A stretch of DNA of 33,564 bases from Myxococcales bacterium (GCA_021818285.1 JAKAEO010000016.1:1-33564); one strand, 5' to 3'; counted from the stretch's first letter, positions 9,001 through 16,830 are shown. Notes: a model not told the origin generated them from the letters alone. Translations and numbers: made by a program.

Positions 9001-9248
9001 CGGCTCTCCACCCGGTCCACGCCCGGCGCCGAGGAGACGGCGCGCTCGACGGGCACGGTGATGGACTTCTCCACGTCCTGCGGGCCGGCCCCCGGGTAGA
9101 AGGTGGCCACCGTCACCTGCGGCACGTCGATGTTGGGGAACAGGTCCACCGGCAGGCGGCCCAGGGACACCCAGCCCAGGGCGACGCTCGCCAGCGCCAT
9201 CATCAGGATGAAGATGGGGTTCCGGAGCGCGAGCCGGGTCAGCCACAT
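6045..9248 (-). CDS. RND efflux transporter, HAE1-like inner-membrane pump
   Basis: 1067-aa proton-driven pump, full length for the family. TM1 at residues about 10-30 is followed by the pore-domain opening LPVDLFPNIDVPQVTV and YPGAGPQDVE. TM4 carries the proton-relay aspartates Asp406-Asp407 in GVGRLVDDSIVELENI. A second large periplasmic domain and TM7-12 follow, including VIMMSVPLGVSG and MMVGIVVSNGVLLVDFAR. In that last helix, the position of the TM10 lysine of AcrB appears to be Ser or Asn, as in several other HAE1 subgroups. The gene sits between adaptor (7 bp upstream) and TolC-like channel (1 bp downstream), giving a complete tripartite system. The motifs suit organic-compound export better than CusA-type metal export, but the substrate is unknown. 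Confidence 0.93.
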   Translation of the reverse strand: MWLTRLALRNPIFILMMALASVALGWVSLGRLPVDLFPNIDVPQVTVATFYPGAGPQDVEKSITVPVERAVSSAPGVDRVESRSRQGTSIVTVWFQYGVNLDNAQFEVSQRVAQIQNTLPAGINPPFVLKFDVSGIPVQLIAMSGEGLDERQLYDLAYNVVEPQLERIKGVASASVGGGKVREIEVLARREALRARGLAILDLLNAVRTSNLLLPSGSLRSGDADYNVFSNTQFGEARPLQDVVVRPGGPGQGAAGEGPVRVADVARVKDGTADQTEIVRIDGQRGVFFRINKQPSANTVEVVDAVQRAIPHLRGLPPSVKLSVSFDQSRYIRAAIASLQHEAVTGGGLAVLVILLFLVSLSATGIIAVAIPLSIIATFILLYFTGQSLNVFTLGGLALGVGRLVDDSIVELENIHRHLALGGERRSAVLAAAQEVAMPIFVSTVTTIVVFLPVVFLTGQAKSLFTPLALTISFALAMSFLVSRTVTPLLCIRYLKVEGHAAGATGLPGWVARQLDRMDALYARLLRWVLARRGKVILAVLLFALAGFATKRLVGSEFFPDTDEAQFTITYRAPIGTRVERTEEVGKRLEALVEATLAGERSDSGGRIWTTMLNSVGLPIGSRAALFTGNTGPHSGQLRVNLVPRTRRRISDVDAAAKVRTAMRDAFPGIQYYFFIGGIVKNITNIGSSAPIDVEVLGYDLDDASAYARRLFGRMRQLAGADGRPLLTDVQISREENYPELDVVVDREKAGQAGVSEQQVAQSVLTSLVGNTQFAPVPFIDAKSGNQYNINVRLADRYRSHVDDLGDVFVRTPAGKLVSLANIARVERGAGPVQINRKYLQRIVDVTANVAPGKDLGTASDAVASVLQEVPPPDGFTAQLGGQTAAQREAFSGLIFAALLAVALVYMILASQFRSLLDPLVIMMSVPLGVSGVFLALWLTGTTLSVNSFMGIIMMVGIVVSNGVLLVDFARVLQQRGLPLLEATVEAGRTRLRPILMTTIATIAGLLPMALGIGEGSETNLPLARAVIGGLTVSTFLTLFLIPALYTLLDRFSRREKEPDAEVEAAT

Positions 9249-9255
9249 GGCCCGG

Positions 9256-10383
9256 TCACCGGGCGGCGGGGTCGGCCGCGGTGGCGACCTTGCCGGAGTA
9301 GGGGTTCACGCCCTTCAGGGCGCGCACCGTGGCCCCGTCGGAGAGCAGGGCGGCGCCGGCGGTGACGATCTCGTCGCCCGCGGCCAGGCCGCTCACCACC
9401 TCCAGCCAGTCCCCGCCGTCCACGCCGGTCCGCACCTCGACCCGCGCCACCTTCTCGCCGCGCAGGACGAAGACGTACTTCCGGTCGTCGGTGAGCTGGA
9501 TGGAGAGGGCCGGCACCACCACCGCCCCGGGGTGCACGCCCACCAGCACGCGGCAGCGGCCGTACATGCCGGTGCGCAGCTCGCCCGGGTTCTTCACGTG
9601 CACCTCGGCGTCCAGGGTGCGCGCCACCGGGTCGAGGCCCGGGGCGATGCGCACCACCTTGCCGTGGTAGGCGCGGCCCGGCACCGCCTCCAGCTCGACG
9701 CTGGCGTCCTGCCCGAGGCGGAGCAGCGTCGCCTCCGCCTCGTTGACGCGCACGAAGGCCCGGAGCACGTCCACCCGCTCCACCGAGAGGATGGCCCCGA
9801 TGGCCGGCCCCACCAGCGCCCCGGGGTCGAGGCGCCGCGTCGCCACCACGCCGTCGAGGGGCGACTCGATGCGGGTCTCGCCCAGCCGCGTGGCCAGGGC
9901 GGCGACGTTGGCCTGGGCCGCGGCCAGGGTGGCCTCGGCGGTGGCCGCGGCGGTGGTGGCCGACTGCAGCTCCTGCTGCGAGACCACGCCGCCCGGGGCC
10001 AGCCGCTCGGCCCGGTCCTTGTTGGAGCGGGCCAGGGCCGCCGCCGCCTGGGCCTGGGCCAGCGCGCCGCGCGCCGCCGCCAGCTGGTCGGGGAGGTCGG
10101 CGGGGCGCACCAGCGCGAGCAGCTGGCCGCGCCGGACCCGGTCGCCGCGGTCGACCAGCACCGTGTCGAGGTAACCCAGGGTCTTGGAGGCGACGTCGGC
10201 CTGGGCGATGGGGCGCAGGTCCACGGGCCCGGCGATCTCGACGGGCACGTCGCGCACCGCCACCGGCGCGGTGGTCACCACCGGCGGGGGACGGGTTCGA
10301 GAGCCGGCGTCCTTGCCGGATCGGCACGACACCAGGGTGAGCAGCGCGGCCGCGGCGGCCGCGGGGAGGAGGCGGGAGGGCAC
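9256..10383 (-). CDS. RND efflux periplasmic adaptor subunit (lipoprotein)
   Basis: 375-aa membrane-fusion protein. The leader ends in a lipobox (LTLVSC, Cys20), so it is probably anchored in the inner membrane by lipid. Then follow a first half-barrel (VVTTAPVAVRDVPVEIAG), the lipoyl half with RGDRVRRGQLLALV, a coiled-coil hairpin (about residues 95-165, AAARGALAQAQAAAALARSN), the second lipoyl half (ESPLDGVVATRRLDPGALV), a beta-barrel and a membrane-proximal domain. The start is GTG at 10383. It is the first gene of the adaptor-pump-channel-PAP2_C operon; the promoter must lie in 10384-10433 or further upstream in the methyltransferase gene, which points the same way 50 bp away. Confidence 0.93.
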   Translation of the reverse strand: MPSRLLPAAAAAALLTLVSCRSGKDAGSRTRPPPVVTTAPVAVRDVPVEIAGPVDLRPIAQADVASKTLGYLDTVLVDRGDRVRRGQLLALVRPADLPDQLAAARGALAQAQAAAALARSNKDRAERLAPGGVVSQQELQSATTAAATAEATLAAAQANVAALATRLGETRIESPLDGVVATRRLDPGALVGPAIGAILSVERVDVLRAFVRVNEAEATLLRLGQDASVELEAVPGRAYHGKVVRIAPGLDPVARTLDAEVHVKNPGELRTGMYGRCRVLVGVHPGAVVVPALSIQLTDDRKYVFVLRGEKVARVEVRTGVDGGDWLEVVSGLAAGDEIVTAGAALLSDGATVRALKGVNPYSGKVATAADPAAR

Positions 10384-10433
10384 GGCCCGATTTCTTACGC
10401 TGGCACCGCCGGGAACGCAACGCCGCGACCGGA

Positions 10434-11279
10434 TCAGCCCAGCGCGCCGGCCGGCGCCAGGCCGAGCAGCCGCGTCACCGCCGGTGCGATTCCCGCCGCG
10501 TCCAGCAGCCGGGCCAGCTTCTCCTCGGCCTCGGCCGATCGCGCCCGCACCTTCCGCCCCAGGATCAGCTCGTTCTTCAGCGAGTGCTCCCAGCCGGTGA
10601 GCTCGGTGACGGTGACGCGGTAACCCTTCGCCTCCAGCGCCAGGGCCCGCACCACGTTGGTGAGGTGCGAGCCCAGCTCGCGCCGGTGGATGGGGTGCTC
10701 GTGCAGCGCCGCCAGCGCCGGGTCGCTCCCGCCGCCGCGCGCGAGCTGGCGGGCCACCTCGGCCTGGCAGCAGGGGACCACCGCCACGTGGTCGGCGCCG
10801 TGCCGCACCGCCAGGGCGATGGCGTCGTCGGTGGCGGTGTCGCAGGCGTGGAGCGCGGTGACGAGGTGCACGCGCCCGGGCAGCTCCGCCTCGCCGATGG
10901 CGGCGGCCTGGAAGGCCATCCGGCCGAAGCCGAGGCGCTGCGCGCGCTCCTCGGCGGCCCGGGCCAGCTCCGGCCGCGACTCGACCGAGAGGATCCGCCC
11001 CTTCTCCGCGCCCTTGAGGAACAGCTCGTAGAGGATGAAGCCCAGGTAGCTCTTGCCGGCGCCGCAGTCCACGATCACCGGGTCCCCGAAGCGGCCGAGC
11101 ACGTCCTCGACCGCCGGCGCCAGCAGCCCGGCCAGGTGGTTCACCTGCTTGAGCTTGCGCAGGGCGTCGGCGTTGAGGTCGCCGGCGCGGGTGAGCAGGT
11201 GCAGCTCCTGGAGGAGGGCGGCCGACTCCCCCGGGAGCAGCTCGCGGCGGACCTCCCCGGCCTTCACCTGGCGGCGCAT
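10434..11279 (-). CDS. Class I SAM-dependent methyltransferase, Methyltransf_32-like
   Basis: 281-aa soluble protein. After a helical N-terminal region (LKQVNHLAGLLAPAVEDVLGRFG) comes the SAM-binding strand-loop VIVDCGAGKSYLGFILYE (residues about 68-85). An acidic ribose-binding region follows (ILSVESRPELARAAEERA), then LVTALHACDTATDDAI and VAVVPCCQAEVARQL. The HACD and PCCQ pair is characteristic of the Methyltransf_32 group, whose relatives include METTL25-type and putative rRNA methyltransferases. The true start is ATG at 11279; the longer open frame upstream runs antisense through the kinase gene. The target is unknown; nucleic acid is likely from the family. Confidence 0.82.
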   Translation of the reverse strand: MRRQVKAGEVRRELLPGESAALLQELHLLTRAGDLNADALRKLKQVNHLAGLLAPAVEDVLGRFGDPVIVDCGAGKSYLGFILYELFLKGAEKGRILSVESRPELARAAEERAQRLGFGRMAFQAAAIGEAELPGRVHLVTALHACDTATDDAIALAVRHGADHVAVVPCCQAEVARQLARGGGSDPALAALHEHPIHRRELGSHLTNVVRALALEAKGYRVTVTELTGWEHSLKNELILGRKVRARSAEAEEKLARLLDAAGIAPAVTRLLGLAPAGALG

Positions 11280-11435
11280 GGCGGCTTCATACCTCCCCGC
11301 CCGGCGGCCGCGCCACCCCGCACCACCCCGCGCGCCCTGGGGCGGCCCCGCCGCCCCGGCCGGCGCCCGCCGCGGCGCGACGCCTACACGCTCCCCCTTG
11401 CGCCGGGCCGCCGCGGCGGAAGAAGCTCCCGACCG

Positions 11436-12449
11436 ATGTCGGTGCGCAAGGTGGGTTCCAGCCGCATCCTCCGCGAGATCGGGCGCGGCGGCATGGGCGT
11501 GGTCTACGAGGCCTACCAGGAGGGGCTCGACCGCCGGGTCGCGGTGAAGGCGCTGGAGGGGAAGCAGGCCCGCACCCGGGAGCAGGCCGAGCGCTTCCGC
11601 CGCGAGGGGCGGGCCTACGCGCAGATCCGCCACGCCGCGGTGGTCGCGGTCCACGACCTGGTGGAGAAGGACGAGATCCTCTACCTGGTGACGGAGTTCG
11701 TGGACGGCGCCGACCTGCGCAAGCTCCTCGAGACCGGCGGCGCCCTGCCCCCGGCCTGCGTCGCGGCGGTGGGCGCGCGCCTCGCCGACGCCCTCGACGC
11801 CGTCCACCTCCACGGCCTGGTCCACCGCGACGTGAAGCCGGCCAACGTGATGATCTCGCGCCGCGGCGAGGTGAAGCTCATGGACTTCGGGATCCTCCGC
11901 GACCCGATGGCCACCGAGCTGACCCAGGCCGGCGGGGTGATGGGGACGCCCGCCTACGTGGCCCCGGAGGTGCTGGAGGGGGCGCCGGCCAGCGAGCGCA
12001 GCGACCTCTGGTCGCTGGGGGTGACGCTCCACGAGCTGGCCACCGGCGCCCGCCCCTTCCTCGGCGCCGACTTCCACGAGCTCTTCGGCGCCGTCCGCAA
12101 GGCGAGCCCCCGGCCCATCCGCGAGGCCGTCCCCGGCTTCCCCCGCCGGCTGGCGCGGGCCATCGAGCGCTGCCTGGAGCGGAAGCCGTCGCGGCGCTGG
12201 GAGACGGCGGCCGCCCTGGCGCGGGAGCTGGAGGGGCTGGCGCTCGACCTCGCCGGGCGCGCCCGGCCGCACCAGCGGCTGCGGGAGCTGATGGCCGACC
12301 GCGGCCTGGGCGAGGCGGCGCCGGTCACCGGCGACACGCCGACGACGGCGGCCGTGGCGCCGCCGCGGAGCCGCTGGCCGCTCTGGGCGCTGCTCGCCGG
12401 GCTGGCCGCGGCCGGCGGCGCCTGGGCCTGGGTGGCGCGGCTGCGCTAG
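11436..12449 (+). CDS. Serine/threonine protein kinase with C-terminal membrane anchor
   Basis: 337-aa Hanks-type kinase. Glycine loop EIGRGGMGVVYEA (residues 14-26), ATP-binding Lys38 in VAVKAL, catalytic loop HRDVKPANVMI (Asp132), DFG (Asp150) and APE (about 176-178) are all present, so it should be active. The kinase domain ends near residue 275. A short linker and one hydrophobic segment (WPLWALLAGLAAAGGAWAWV, about 314-333) end the protein with only RLR beyond it. There is no periplasmic sensor domain such as PASTA, so it is probably tail-anchored and responds to cytoplasmic partners. Such kinases are numerous in myxobacteria. The 156-bp gap to the divergent methyltransferase must hold both promoters. 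It converges with the ABC-F gene. Confidence 0.92.
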   Translation: MSVRKVGSSRILREIGRGGMGVVYEAYQEGLDRRVAVKALEGKQARTREQAERFRREGRAYAQIRHAAVVAVHDLVEKDEILYLVTEFVDGADLRKLLETGGALPPACVAAVGARLADALDAVHLHGLVHRDVKPANVMISRRGEVKLMDFGILRDPMATELTQAGGVMGTPAYVAPEVLEGAPASERSDLWSLGVTLHELATGARPFLGADFHELFGAVRKASPRPIREAVPGFPRRLARAIERCLERKPSRRWETAAALARELEGLALDLAGRARPHQRLRELMADRGLGEAAPVTGDTPTTAAVAPPRSRWPLWALLAGLAAAGGAWAWVARLR

Positions 12450-12462
12450 GGCGCCGCGCCCG

Positions 12463-14061
12463 TCAGCGCCGGTGGACCTCGAGCTCGGGGTGCTTCTCCA
12501 GGAGCTCGTCGAACTTCCCGGGGAAATCGAGCACCGGCTCCCCCTTGCGGACCAGCCAGATGCGGGTCGCCACCTCGGAGATCAGCTCCTGGTCATGGGT
12601 GACGAAGATCGCCGTGCCCTCGTAGCGGTCGATCCCCTCCCCCAGCGAGTTGATGGACTCGAGGTCCAGGTGGTTGGTGGGCTCGTCCAGCACCAGCACG
12701 TTGTCCTTGAAGAGCATGAGCCGGGCGAGGAGCATCCGCACCGTCTCCCCGCCGGAGAGGGTGTCGGTGGGCTTCATCCGCTCCTCCCCCGAGAAGAGCA
12801 TCCGGCCCAGCAGCCCGGAGATCTCCTCGTTGGAGAGCTTGTCCTCCAGCTCCCGGAGCCAGCCGAAGGCGGTGGTGCCCTTGCGCACCACGCCGGCGTG
12901 GTCCTGCGGCAGGTAGCCGACCTGGGCCTGGTGGCCCCACTTCACGGTGCCGGCGTCCGGCGCCAGCTCGCCGGCGATCATCTTCACCAGGGTGGTCTTG
13001 CCGGCGCCGGCCTTGCCGACCACGGCGATCTTCTCGCCCCGGGTGACCAGCGCGGCGAAGGGCCGGATCACCACCAGGTCGCCGAACCGCTTCTCGACGT
13101 CCAGCAGCTCCAGCGTCTGCCGGCCGCTCTGCTTCGCCAGCTCGAACTTGATGAAGGGGGCGGCGATGTTGGAGCGCTTCAGGTCCTCCATCTTCAGCTT
13201 CTGGATGGCCCGCTTGCGGCTCTGCACCTGCGAGGCGCGGGTGCCGGCGCTGAAGCGCGCCACGAAGTCCTGGAGCGCCTCGACCTTCTTCTGCTTCTCG
13301 GCGTTGGAGGCCTCGATGCGCGCCCGCACCTGCCCCTTCTGCTTCACCATGTCGTCGTAGGCGCCGGTGTAGGTGATGATCGCCTCGTAGTCGATGTCGG
13401 CGATGTGGGTGCAGATGGCGTTGAGGAAGTGGCGGTCGTGGCTGATGGTGACCAGCACCCCCTGGTACTCCTCCAGGAACAGCTCCAGCCAGCGGATGGA
13501 GTCGATGTCCAGGTTGTTGGTGGGCTCGTCGAGGAGGAGCCCGTCGGGCCTGCCGAAGAGCGCCTGGGCCAGCAGCACCCGCAGCTTCAGGCCGCCGGGC
13601 AGCGCCTTCATGGGCTCGTCGTGGAAGCGGGTCTCGATCCCCAGCCCCTCCAGCAGCTCGCCGGCGTCGGCCTCGGCCGAGTAGCCGTCCTCCTCGCCGA
13701 TGACCCCCTCCAGCTCCGCCAGCCGGTGGCCGTCCTCGTCGGAGATCTGGGGCTTGGCGAGGAGGGCGTGCTTCTCGTCCAGGGCCTTCCAGAGGATGGC
13801 GTTGCCGCGCAGCACCACGTCGAGGACCCGGACGCTCTCGTACCCGAAGTGATCCTGGCGCAGCACCCCGAGCTTGCGCGGCCGGAACACCTGCCCGCTG
13901 TCGGGCTCCAGCTCGCCCGAGAGGATCTTCATGAAGGTGGACTTGCCGGCGCCGTTGGGGCCGGTGAGGCCGTAGCGGCGCCCCGGCTGGAAGGCGACGT
14001 TGACGTCCTCGAAGAGCTTCTTGGGCCCGAAGGCCTTGCTGACGTTCTGCACCGAGATCAT
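12463..14061 (-). CDS. ybiT: ABC-F family ATPase, YbiT type
   Basis: 532-aa soluble twin-ATPase of the ribosome-associated ABC-F class, nearly the same length as E. coli YbiT (530). Domain 1 has Walker A GPNGAGKST (about residues 35-43), the atypical signature LPGGLKLRVLLAQAL and Walker B LLLDEPTNNLDIDSIRW. The inter-domain linker is basic and helical (AEKQKKVEALQDFVARFS, SRKRAIQKLK). Domain 2 has GKAGAGKTT, LSGGETVRMLL and VLVLDEPTNHLDLESINSL. The degenerate first signature, the TNNLDID-IRWLE run and SHDRHFLNAICTHIADIDY are YbiT hallmarks. There is no membrane domain, so it is not a transporter; a translation-factor role is inferred from the family. ATG at 14061. Confidence 0.93.
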   Translation of the reverse strand: MISVQNVSKAFGPKKLFEDVNVAFQPGRRYGLTGPNGAGKSTFMKILSGELEPDSGQVFRPRKLGVLRQDHFGYESVRVLDVVLRGNAILWKALDEKHALLAKPQISDEDGHRLAELEGVIGEEDGYSAEADAGELLEGLGIETRFHDEPMKALPGGLKLRVLLAQALFGRPDGLLLDEPTNNLDIDSIRWLELFLEEYQGVLVTISHDRHFLNAICTHIADIDYEAIITYTGAYDDMVKQKGQVRARIEASNAEKQKKVEALQDFVARFSAGTRASQVQSRKRAIQKLKMEDLKRSNIAAPFIKFELAKQSGRQTLELLDVEKRFGDLVVIRPFAALVTRGEKIAVVGKAGAGKTTLVKMIAGELAPDAGTVKWGHQAQVGYLPQDHAGVVRKGTTAFGWLRELEDKLSNEEISGLLGRMLFSGEERMKPTDTLSGGETVRMLLARLMLFKDNVLVLDEPTNHLDLESINSLGEGIDRYEGTAIFVTHDQELISEVATRIWLVRKGEPVLDFPGKFDELLEKHPELEVHRR

Positions 14062-14189
14062 GGGAGGACCGCCCGGCGGAAGGACCGGACCGGCGGACGC
14101 GCGGTACTTAGCCGAAAAGGGGGCGCTTGGCGAGGGGCGGGCCGGCCGGCCCTTGGCGCGCGGCCGCCATCGGAGGTAGGACCCTGTGG

Positions 14190-15137
14190 GTGCCGACCGA
14201 GCGCATCTTCGCCGCCTGCGCCCCGGGCCTGGAGGAGCTGCTCGCCGCCGAGCTCGTCGCCCTGGGGCTCGCCGCGCGGGCGACGCCGGGCGGCGCCGAG
14301 GCGGAGGGGCCCGGCGCCGTGGCCGCCGCCTGCCTGGGCTCGCGCCTCGCCGACGCCGTCTCGGTCCGCCTCCACGCGGGCCCGGCCGCCGGGCTCGACG
14401 GGGCGCTGGCGGCGGCCCGGGAGCGCTTCGGGCGCGACGCCGGATTCCAGGTGCGCCGGCGCGGCGGCGAGGCCACGCTCTCGCTCGACGCCGCCGGCTC
14501 GCCGCTCTACAAGCGCGGCTGGCGCGCCCGGGTGGGCGCCGCCCCGCTGCGCGAGACCATGGCCGCGGCGATGCTGGCCTTCGGCGGCTTCGACGGCGAG
14601 CGCCCCTTCCTCGACCCCATGTGCGGCTCGGGCACCCTGGCCGTCGAGGCGGCGCTGGTCGCCGCCCGCCGGGCCCCGGGGCACGGGCGGCGCTTCGCCT
14701 TCGAGGACTGGCCCGGCCACGACGCGGCGCGGACCCGCGAGCTCCGCGAGCGGCTCGCCGCCCGGGAGCGCACCCCGCCCTTCCCGGTGGCCGCCTCCGA
14801 CCGGAACGGCGGCGCGGTGCGGCTCGCCACCCGCAACGCCGCCGCCGCCGGGGTCGCGGAGTGGGTGCGCGTCGAGCGGCGCGACGCCGCCGAGGTGACG
14901 CCGCCGCCGGGCCGCGGCCTGCTGGCGGTGAACCCGCCGTACGGGGAGCGGCTCGACGGCGACCCGGCCGGCGCCTGGCGCGCGCTGGCGGCGCTCCTGC
15001 CCCGGCTCGCCGGCTGGCGGCTGGTGGTGCTGGCGCCCGACCGGGGGCTGGAGAAGCTGCTCGGGCTGCGCCCCTCGGGCGCCCTCTCCACGCGCAACGG
15101 CGGCCTGGCCTGCCTGCTGCTGCGCTACGACCTCTGA
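14190..15137 (+). CDS. THUMP-type class I RNA methyltransferase (RlmL/Trm-like)
   Basis: About 315 aa. An N-terminal half with a compact ferredoxin/THUMP-like region (RIFAACAPGLEELLAAEL; LSLDAAGSPLYKRGWR) is joined to a UPF0020 methyltransferase domain. That domain has the SAM motif FLDPMCGSGTLAVEAAL (residues about 140-156) and the amino-methylation motif NPPYGERL (248-255), which marks N-methylation of guanine in RNA. I place the start at GTG 14190 (MPTERIF) with GGAGGT at 14172-14177; a CTG six bases earlier is possible. It is a shorter paralogue of the RlmL-like gene at 30839-32089, with the same motif spacing, including the PLYKRG-/PLHRRG- stretch before the catalytic domain. The two probably modify different guanines. 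Confidence 0.85.
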   Translation: MPTERIFAACAPGLEELLAAELVALGLAARATPGGAEAEGPGAVAAACLGSRLADAVSVRLHAGPAAGLDGALAAARERFGRDAGFQVRRRGGEATLSLDAAGSPLYKRGWRARVGAAPLRETMAAAMLAFGGFDGERPFLDPMCGSGTLAVEAALVAARRAPGHGRRFAFEDWPGHDAARTRELRERLAARERTPPFPVAASDRNGGAVRLATRNAAAAGVAEWVRVERRDAAEVTPPPGRGLLAVNPPYGERLDGDPAGAWRALAALLPRLAGWRLVVLAPDRGLEKLLGLRPSGALSTRNGGLACLLLRYDL

Positions 15138-15172
15138 CCCGGGCCGGGCGGCGCCGCCGCGCCGGGCCCTCC

Positions 15173-15194
15173 CGTCACCCCATCGTCACCGGCG
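15173..15194 (+). promoter_or_regulatory. Putative PhoB box before the PAP2 gene
   Basis: Two 11-bp units in phase, CGTCACCCCAT and CGTCACCGGCG, give a perfect heptamer repeat CGTCACC-N4-CGTCACC. This has the geometry of the E. coli PhoB box (CTGTCAT-N4-CTGTCAT). It points toward the PAP2 gene, whose ATG is 43 bp downstream. No good -10 lies 9-11 bp after the second heptamer; TATCAC at 15222-15227 is the best -10 and would give a near-leaderless transcript. The repeat is seen directly; PhoB binding is inferred. Confidence 0.5.
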
Positions 15195-15236
15195 CGCCCT
15201 GGCGGCGCCACGCCGGCCGGCTATCACCTCCCCAGC

Positions 15237-15830
15237 ATGGACGGGCAGGCGATGCGAGGGGAGGCGGTCGAGGGTCCGGCGGCGGTGGAGCTGCCGGCGG
15301 CGCTCCGGCCGTCGAGGCTCGCGCGGCTCCTGCGGCTCGACGAGCTGGCGCTGCTCGGCATGCGACGTTTCCACGGACCGGCCCGCACCGGGCTGGCGCG
15401 CGCCCTCACCCGCGCCGGCGACGCCTCGAGCTGGACGCTGGTGGGCCTGGCGCTGCTGGCCACCTTCCGGGCGCCGCTCGTCCACATGGGGCTGCGCCTC
15501 GGCGCCGGGGCCGGCCTGGCGACGCTGCTCGCCCAGCTGCTCAAGCGCCGCCTGCTGCGCCCGCGCCCGTCGCGCGCCATCGCCGGCTTCTCGCCGCTGG
15601 CCGAGAACCCCGACGCCTTCAGCTTCCCCTCGGGCCACACCGCCGCGGCCTTCGCGGTGGCCCTGGCCCTGGCCGGCGAGCCCTGGGGGGCCGGCCCGCT
15701 GGTGCTGCTGCTGGCCTGCGGCATCGGCCTCTCCCGCGTCTACCTGGGCGCCCACTACCCGCTCGACGTCCTGGCGGGCGGCGCGCTGGGCACCGCCGCC
15801 GGGCTGCTGGCGCACCTCGTCGTCCCCTAG
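15237..15830 (+). CDS. PAP2-family membrane phosphatase
   Basis: 197-aa integral membrane phosphatase. All three PAP2 motifs are intact: KRRLLRPRP (residues 103-111), PSGHT (131-135, His134) and SRVYLGAHYPLD (166-177; Arg167, His173, Asp177). Hydrophobic helices surround them (WTLVGLALLATF, LVLLLACGIGL, VLAGGALGTAAGLLAHLVV). Likely substrates are phosphatidic acid, lysophosphatidic acid or undecaprenyl diphosphate, at the outer face of the inner membrane. A candidate PhoB box at 15173 suggests phosphate control, which would favour a lipid-phosphate role. The ATG at 15237 has no clear Shine-Dalgarno. It converges with the ureohydrolase gene. Confidence 0.92.
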   Translation: MDGQAMRGEAVEGPAAVELPAALRPSRLARLLRLDELALLGMRRFHGPARTGLARALTRAGDASSWTLVGLALLATFRAPLVHMGLRLGAGAGLATLLAQLLKRRLLRPRPSRAIAGFSPLAENPDAFSFPSGHTAAAFAVALALAGEPWGAGPLVLLLACGIGLSRVYLGAHYPLDVLAGGALGTAAGLLAHLVVP

Positions 15831-15858
15831 GGCCCGCCGCCGCGCGGCGCCCCGGCGG

Positions 15859-16806
15859 TCAGCGCGGCTCGCGCAGCGCCACCAGCGCGAGCCCCTCGAA
15901 GAGCAGGTGCGCCGCGAGGTGGCTGGTGAGGTCGGCGTGGTCCAGCGCCGGGCAGACCTCGACCAGGTCCATCCCCACCAGCCGGACCCCGGCCAGGCCG
16001 CGCACCAGCGCCAGGGCCTCGCGCGAGGTGAGCCCGCCCGGCACCGGCGTCCCGGTGCCGGGGGCGAAGGCCGGATCCACGGCGTCGACGTCGAAGGTGA
16101 GGTGGGCGGGCCGGTCGCCCACCGCCTCCCGCACCTCGGCGGCCACCGCGGCCATCCCCCGCCGCGCCACCTCGTCGGCGTCGTGCACCCTCGCCCCGCG
16201 CGCCGCGCCGGGGTCGCCGTCGCCCGGGCCGGCCCAGGGGCCGCGCAGCCCGATCTGGTGGAGCTGGCCGGTCGCCACCAGCCCCTCCTTCAGCGCGTGG
16301 CGCAGCGGCGTGCCGTGGTGGAAGGGCTCTCCCCAGGTCTCCGGCCCGCTGGTGTCGAGGTGCGCGTCCACGTGCACCACCGCCAGCGGCCCGTGCGCCC
16401 GCGCCAGCGCCCGCAGGGCCGGCAGGGCCACCGAGTGGTCGCCGCCCACCAGGAAGGGGACGGCGCCGGCCTCGGCCACCTGCCGCGTCCGGGCCTCGAC
16501 CGCCTCGCGCATCCGGTCCGGCGCGAAGGGCGGGAAGACCACGTTGCCTCCGTCCACCGCCGGCGCCCGATCGAAGACCGCGACCCGGTGCGCCGGGTGC
16601 CAGCCCTGGACCAGCGCGCTCACGCGGCGCACGTGGAACGGCGCCAGCCGCGCGCCGGGCTGGTAGGTGGTGCCTCCGTCGAAGGGCACGCCCAGGAAGG
16701 CGGCCCGGGTGCCCTGCGGGAGCGGCCGCGGCGGCGCCACCGCGGGCAGCCGGAAGAACGGGGACTGGCCGTGGGCCAGGTACTCCAACGCCGGTTGCTG
16801 GGTCAT
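15859..16806 (-). CDS. speB: Agmatinase/arginase-family ureohydrolase
   Basis: 315-aa soluble binuclear-manganese hydrolase releasing urea from a guanidino compound. All six metal ligands are visible: His124 in GGDHS, Asp147/His149/Asp151 in VVHVDAHLD, and Asp239/Asp241 in LTFDVDAVDP. PFDGGTTYQPGAR near the N-terminus and HHGTPLRHALKEG (about 163-175) resemble agmatinases more than arginases, but the family call does not fix the substrate; arginase or another guanidino-hydrolase remains possible. ATG at 16806 with GGAGG upstream. It lies 24 bp after the PlsC gene on the same strand, so GNAT-PlsC-ureohydrolase looks like one operon. Products would be putrescine, or ornithine if arginine is used. 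Confidence 0.85.
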   Translation of the reverse strand: MTQQPALEYLAHGQSPFFRLPAVAPPRPLPQGTRAAFLGVPFDGGTTYQPGARLAPFHVRRVSALVQGWHPAHRVAVFDRAPAVDGGNVVFPPFAPDRMREAVEARTRQVAEAGAVPFLVGGDHSVALPALRALARAHGPLAVVHVDAHLDTSGPETWGEPFHHGTPLRHALKEGLVATGQLHQIGLRGPWAGPGDGDPGAARGARVHDADEVARRGMAAVAAEVREAVGDRPAHLTFDVDAVDPAFAPGTGTPVPGGLTSREALALVRGLAGVRLVGMDLVEVCPALDHADLTSHLAAHLLFEGLALVALREPR

Positions 16807-16830
16807 GGGGGCGGCCTCCGCCGCGGGAGG

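Noticed and set aside
5766-9365. A very long plus-strand open frame (about 1199 codons) opposite the RND genes, and similar ones at 291-2018, 14186-16666 and 18211-20895.
   Set aside because: Antisense or out-of-frame to genes with clear motifs; composition is the Arg/Gly/His/Pro-rich pattern of shadow frames in GC-rich DNA, with no domain I recognise.
11280-12272. N-terminal extension of the methyltransferase across the kinase gene.
   Set aside because: The added sequence is antisense to a motif-complete kinase and has no domain; ATG 11279 begins the conserved protein.
13550-13620. Degenerate ABC signature (LPGGLKLRV) in domain 1 of the ABC-F protein.
   Set aside because: YbiT-type proteins normally have a non-canonical first signature; this is a family trait and not damage.
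15859-16806. Naming the ureohydrolase an arginase to fit the ornithine-lipid idea.
   Set aside because: Motifs fit agmatinase at least as well; the substrate cannot be settled from sequence.
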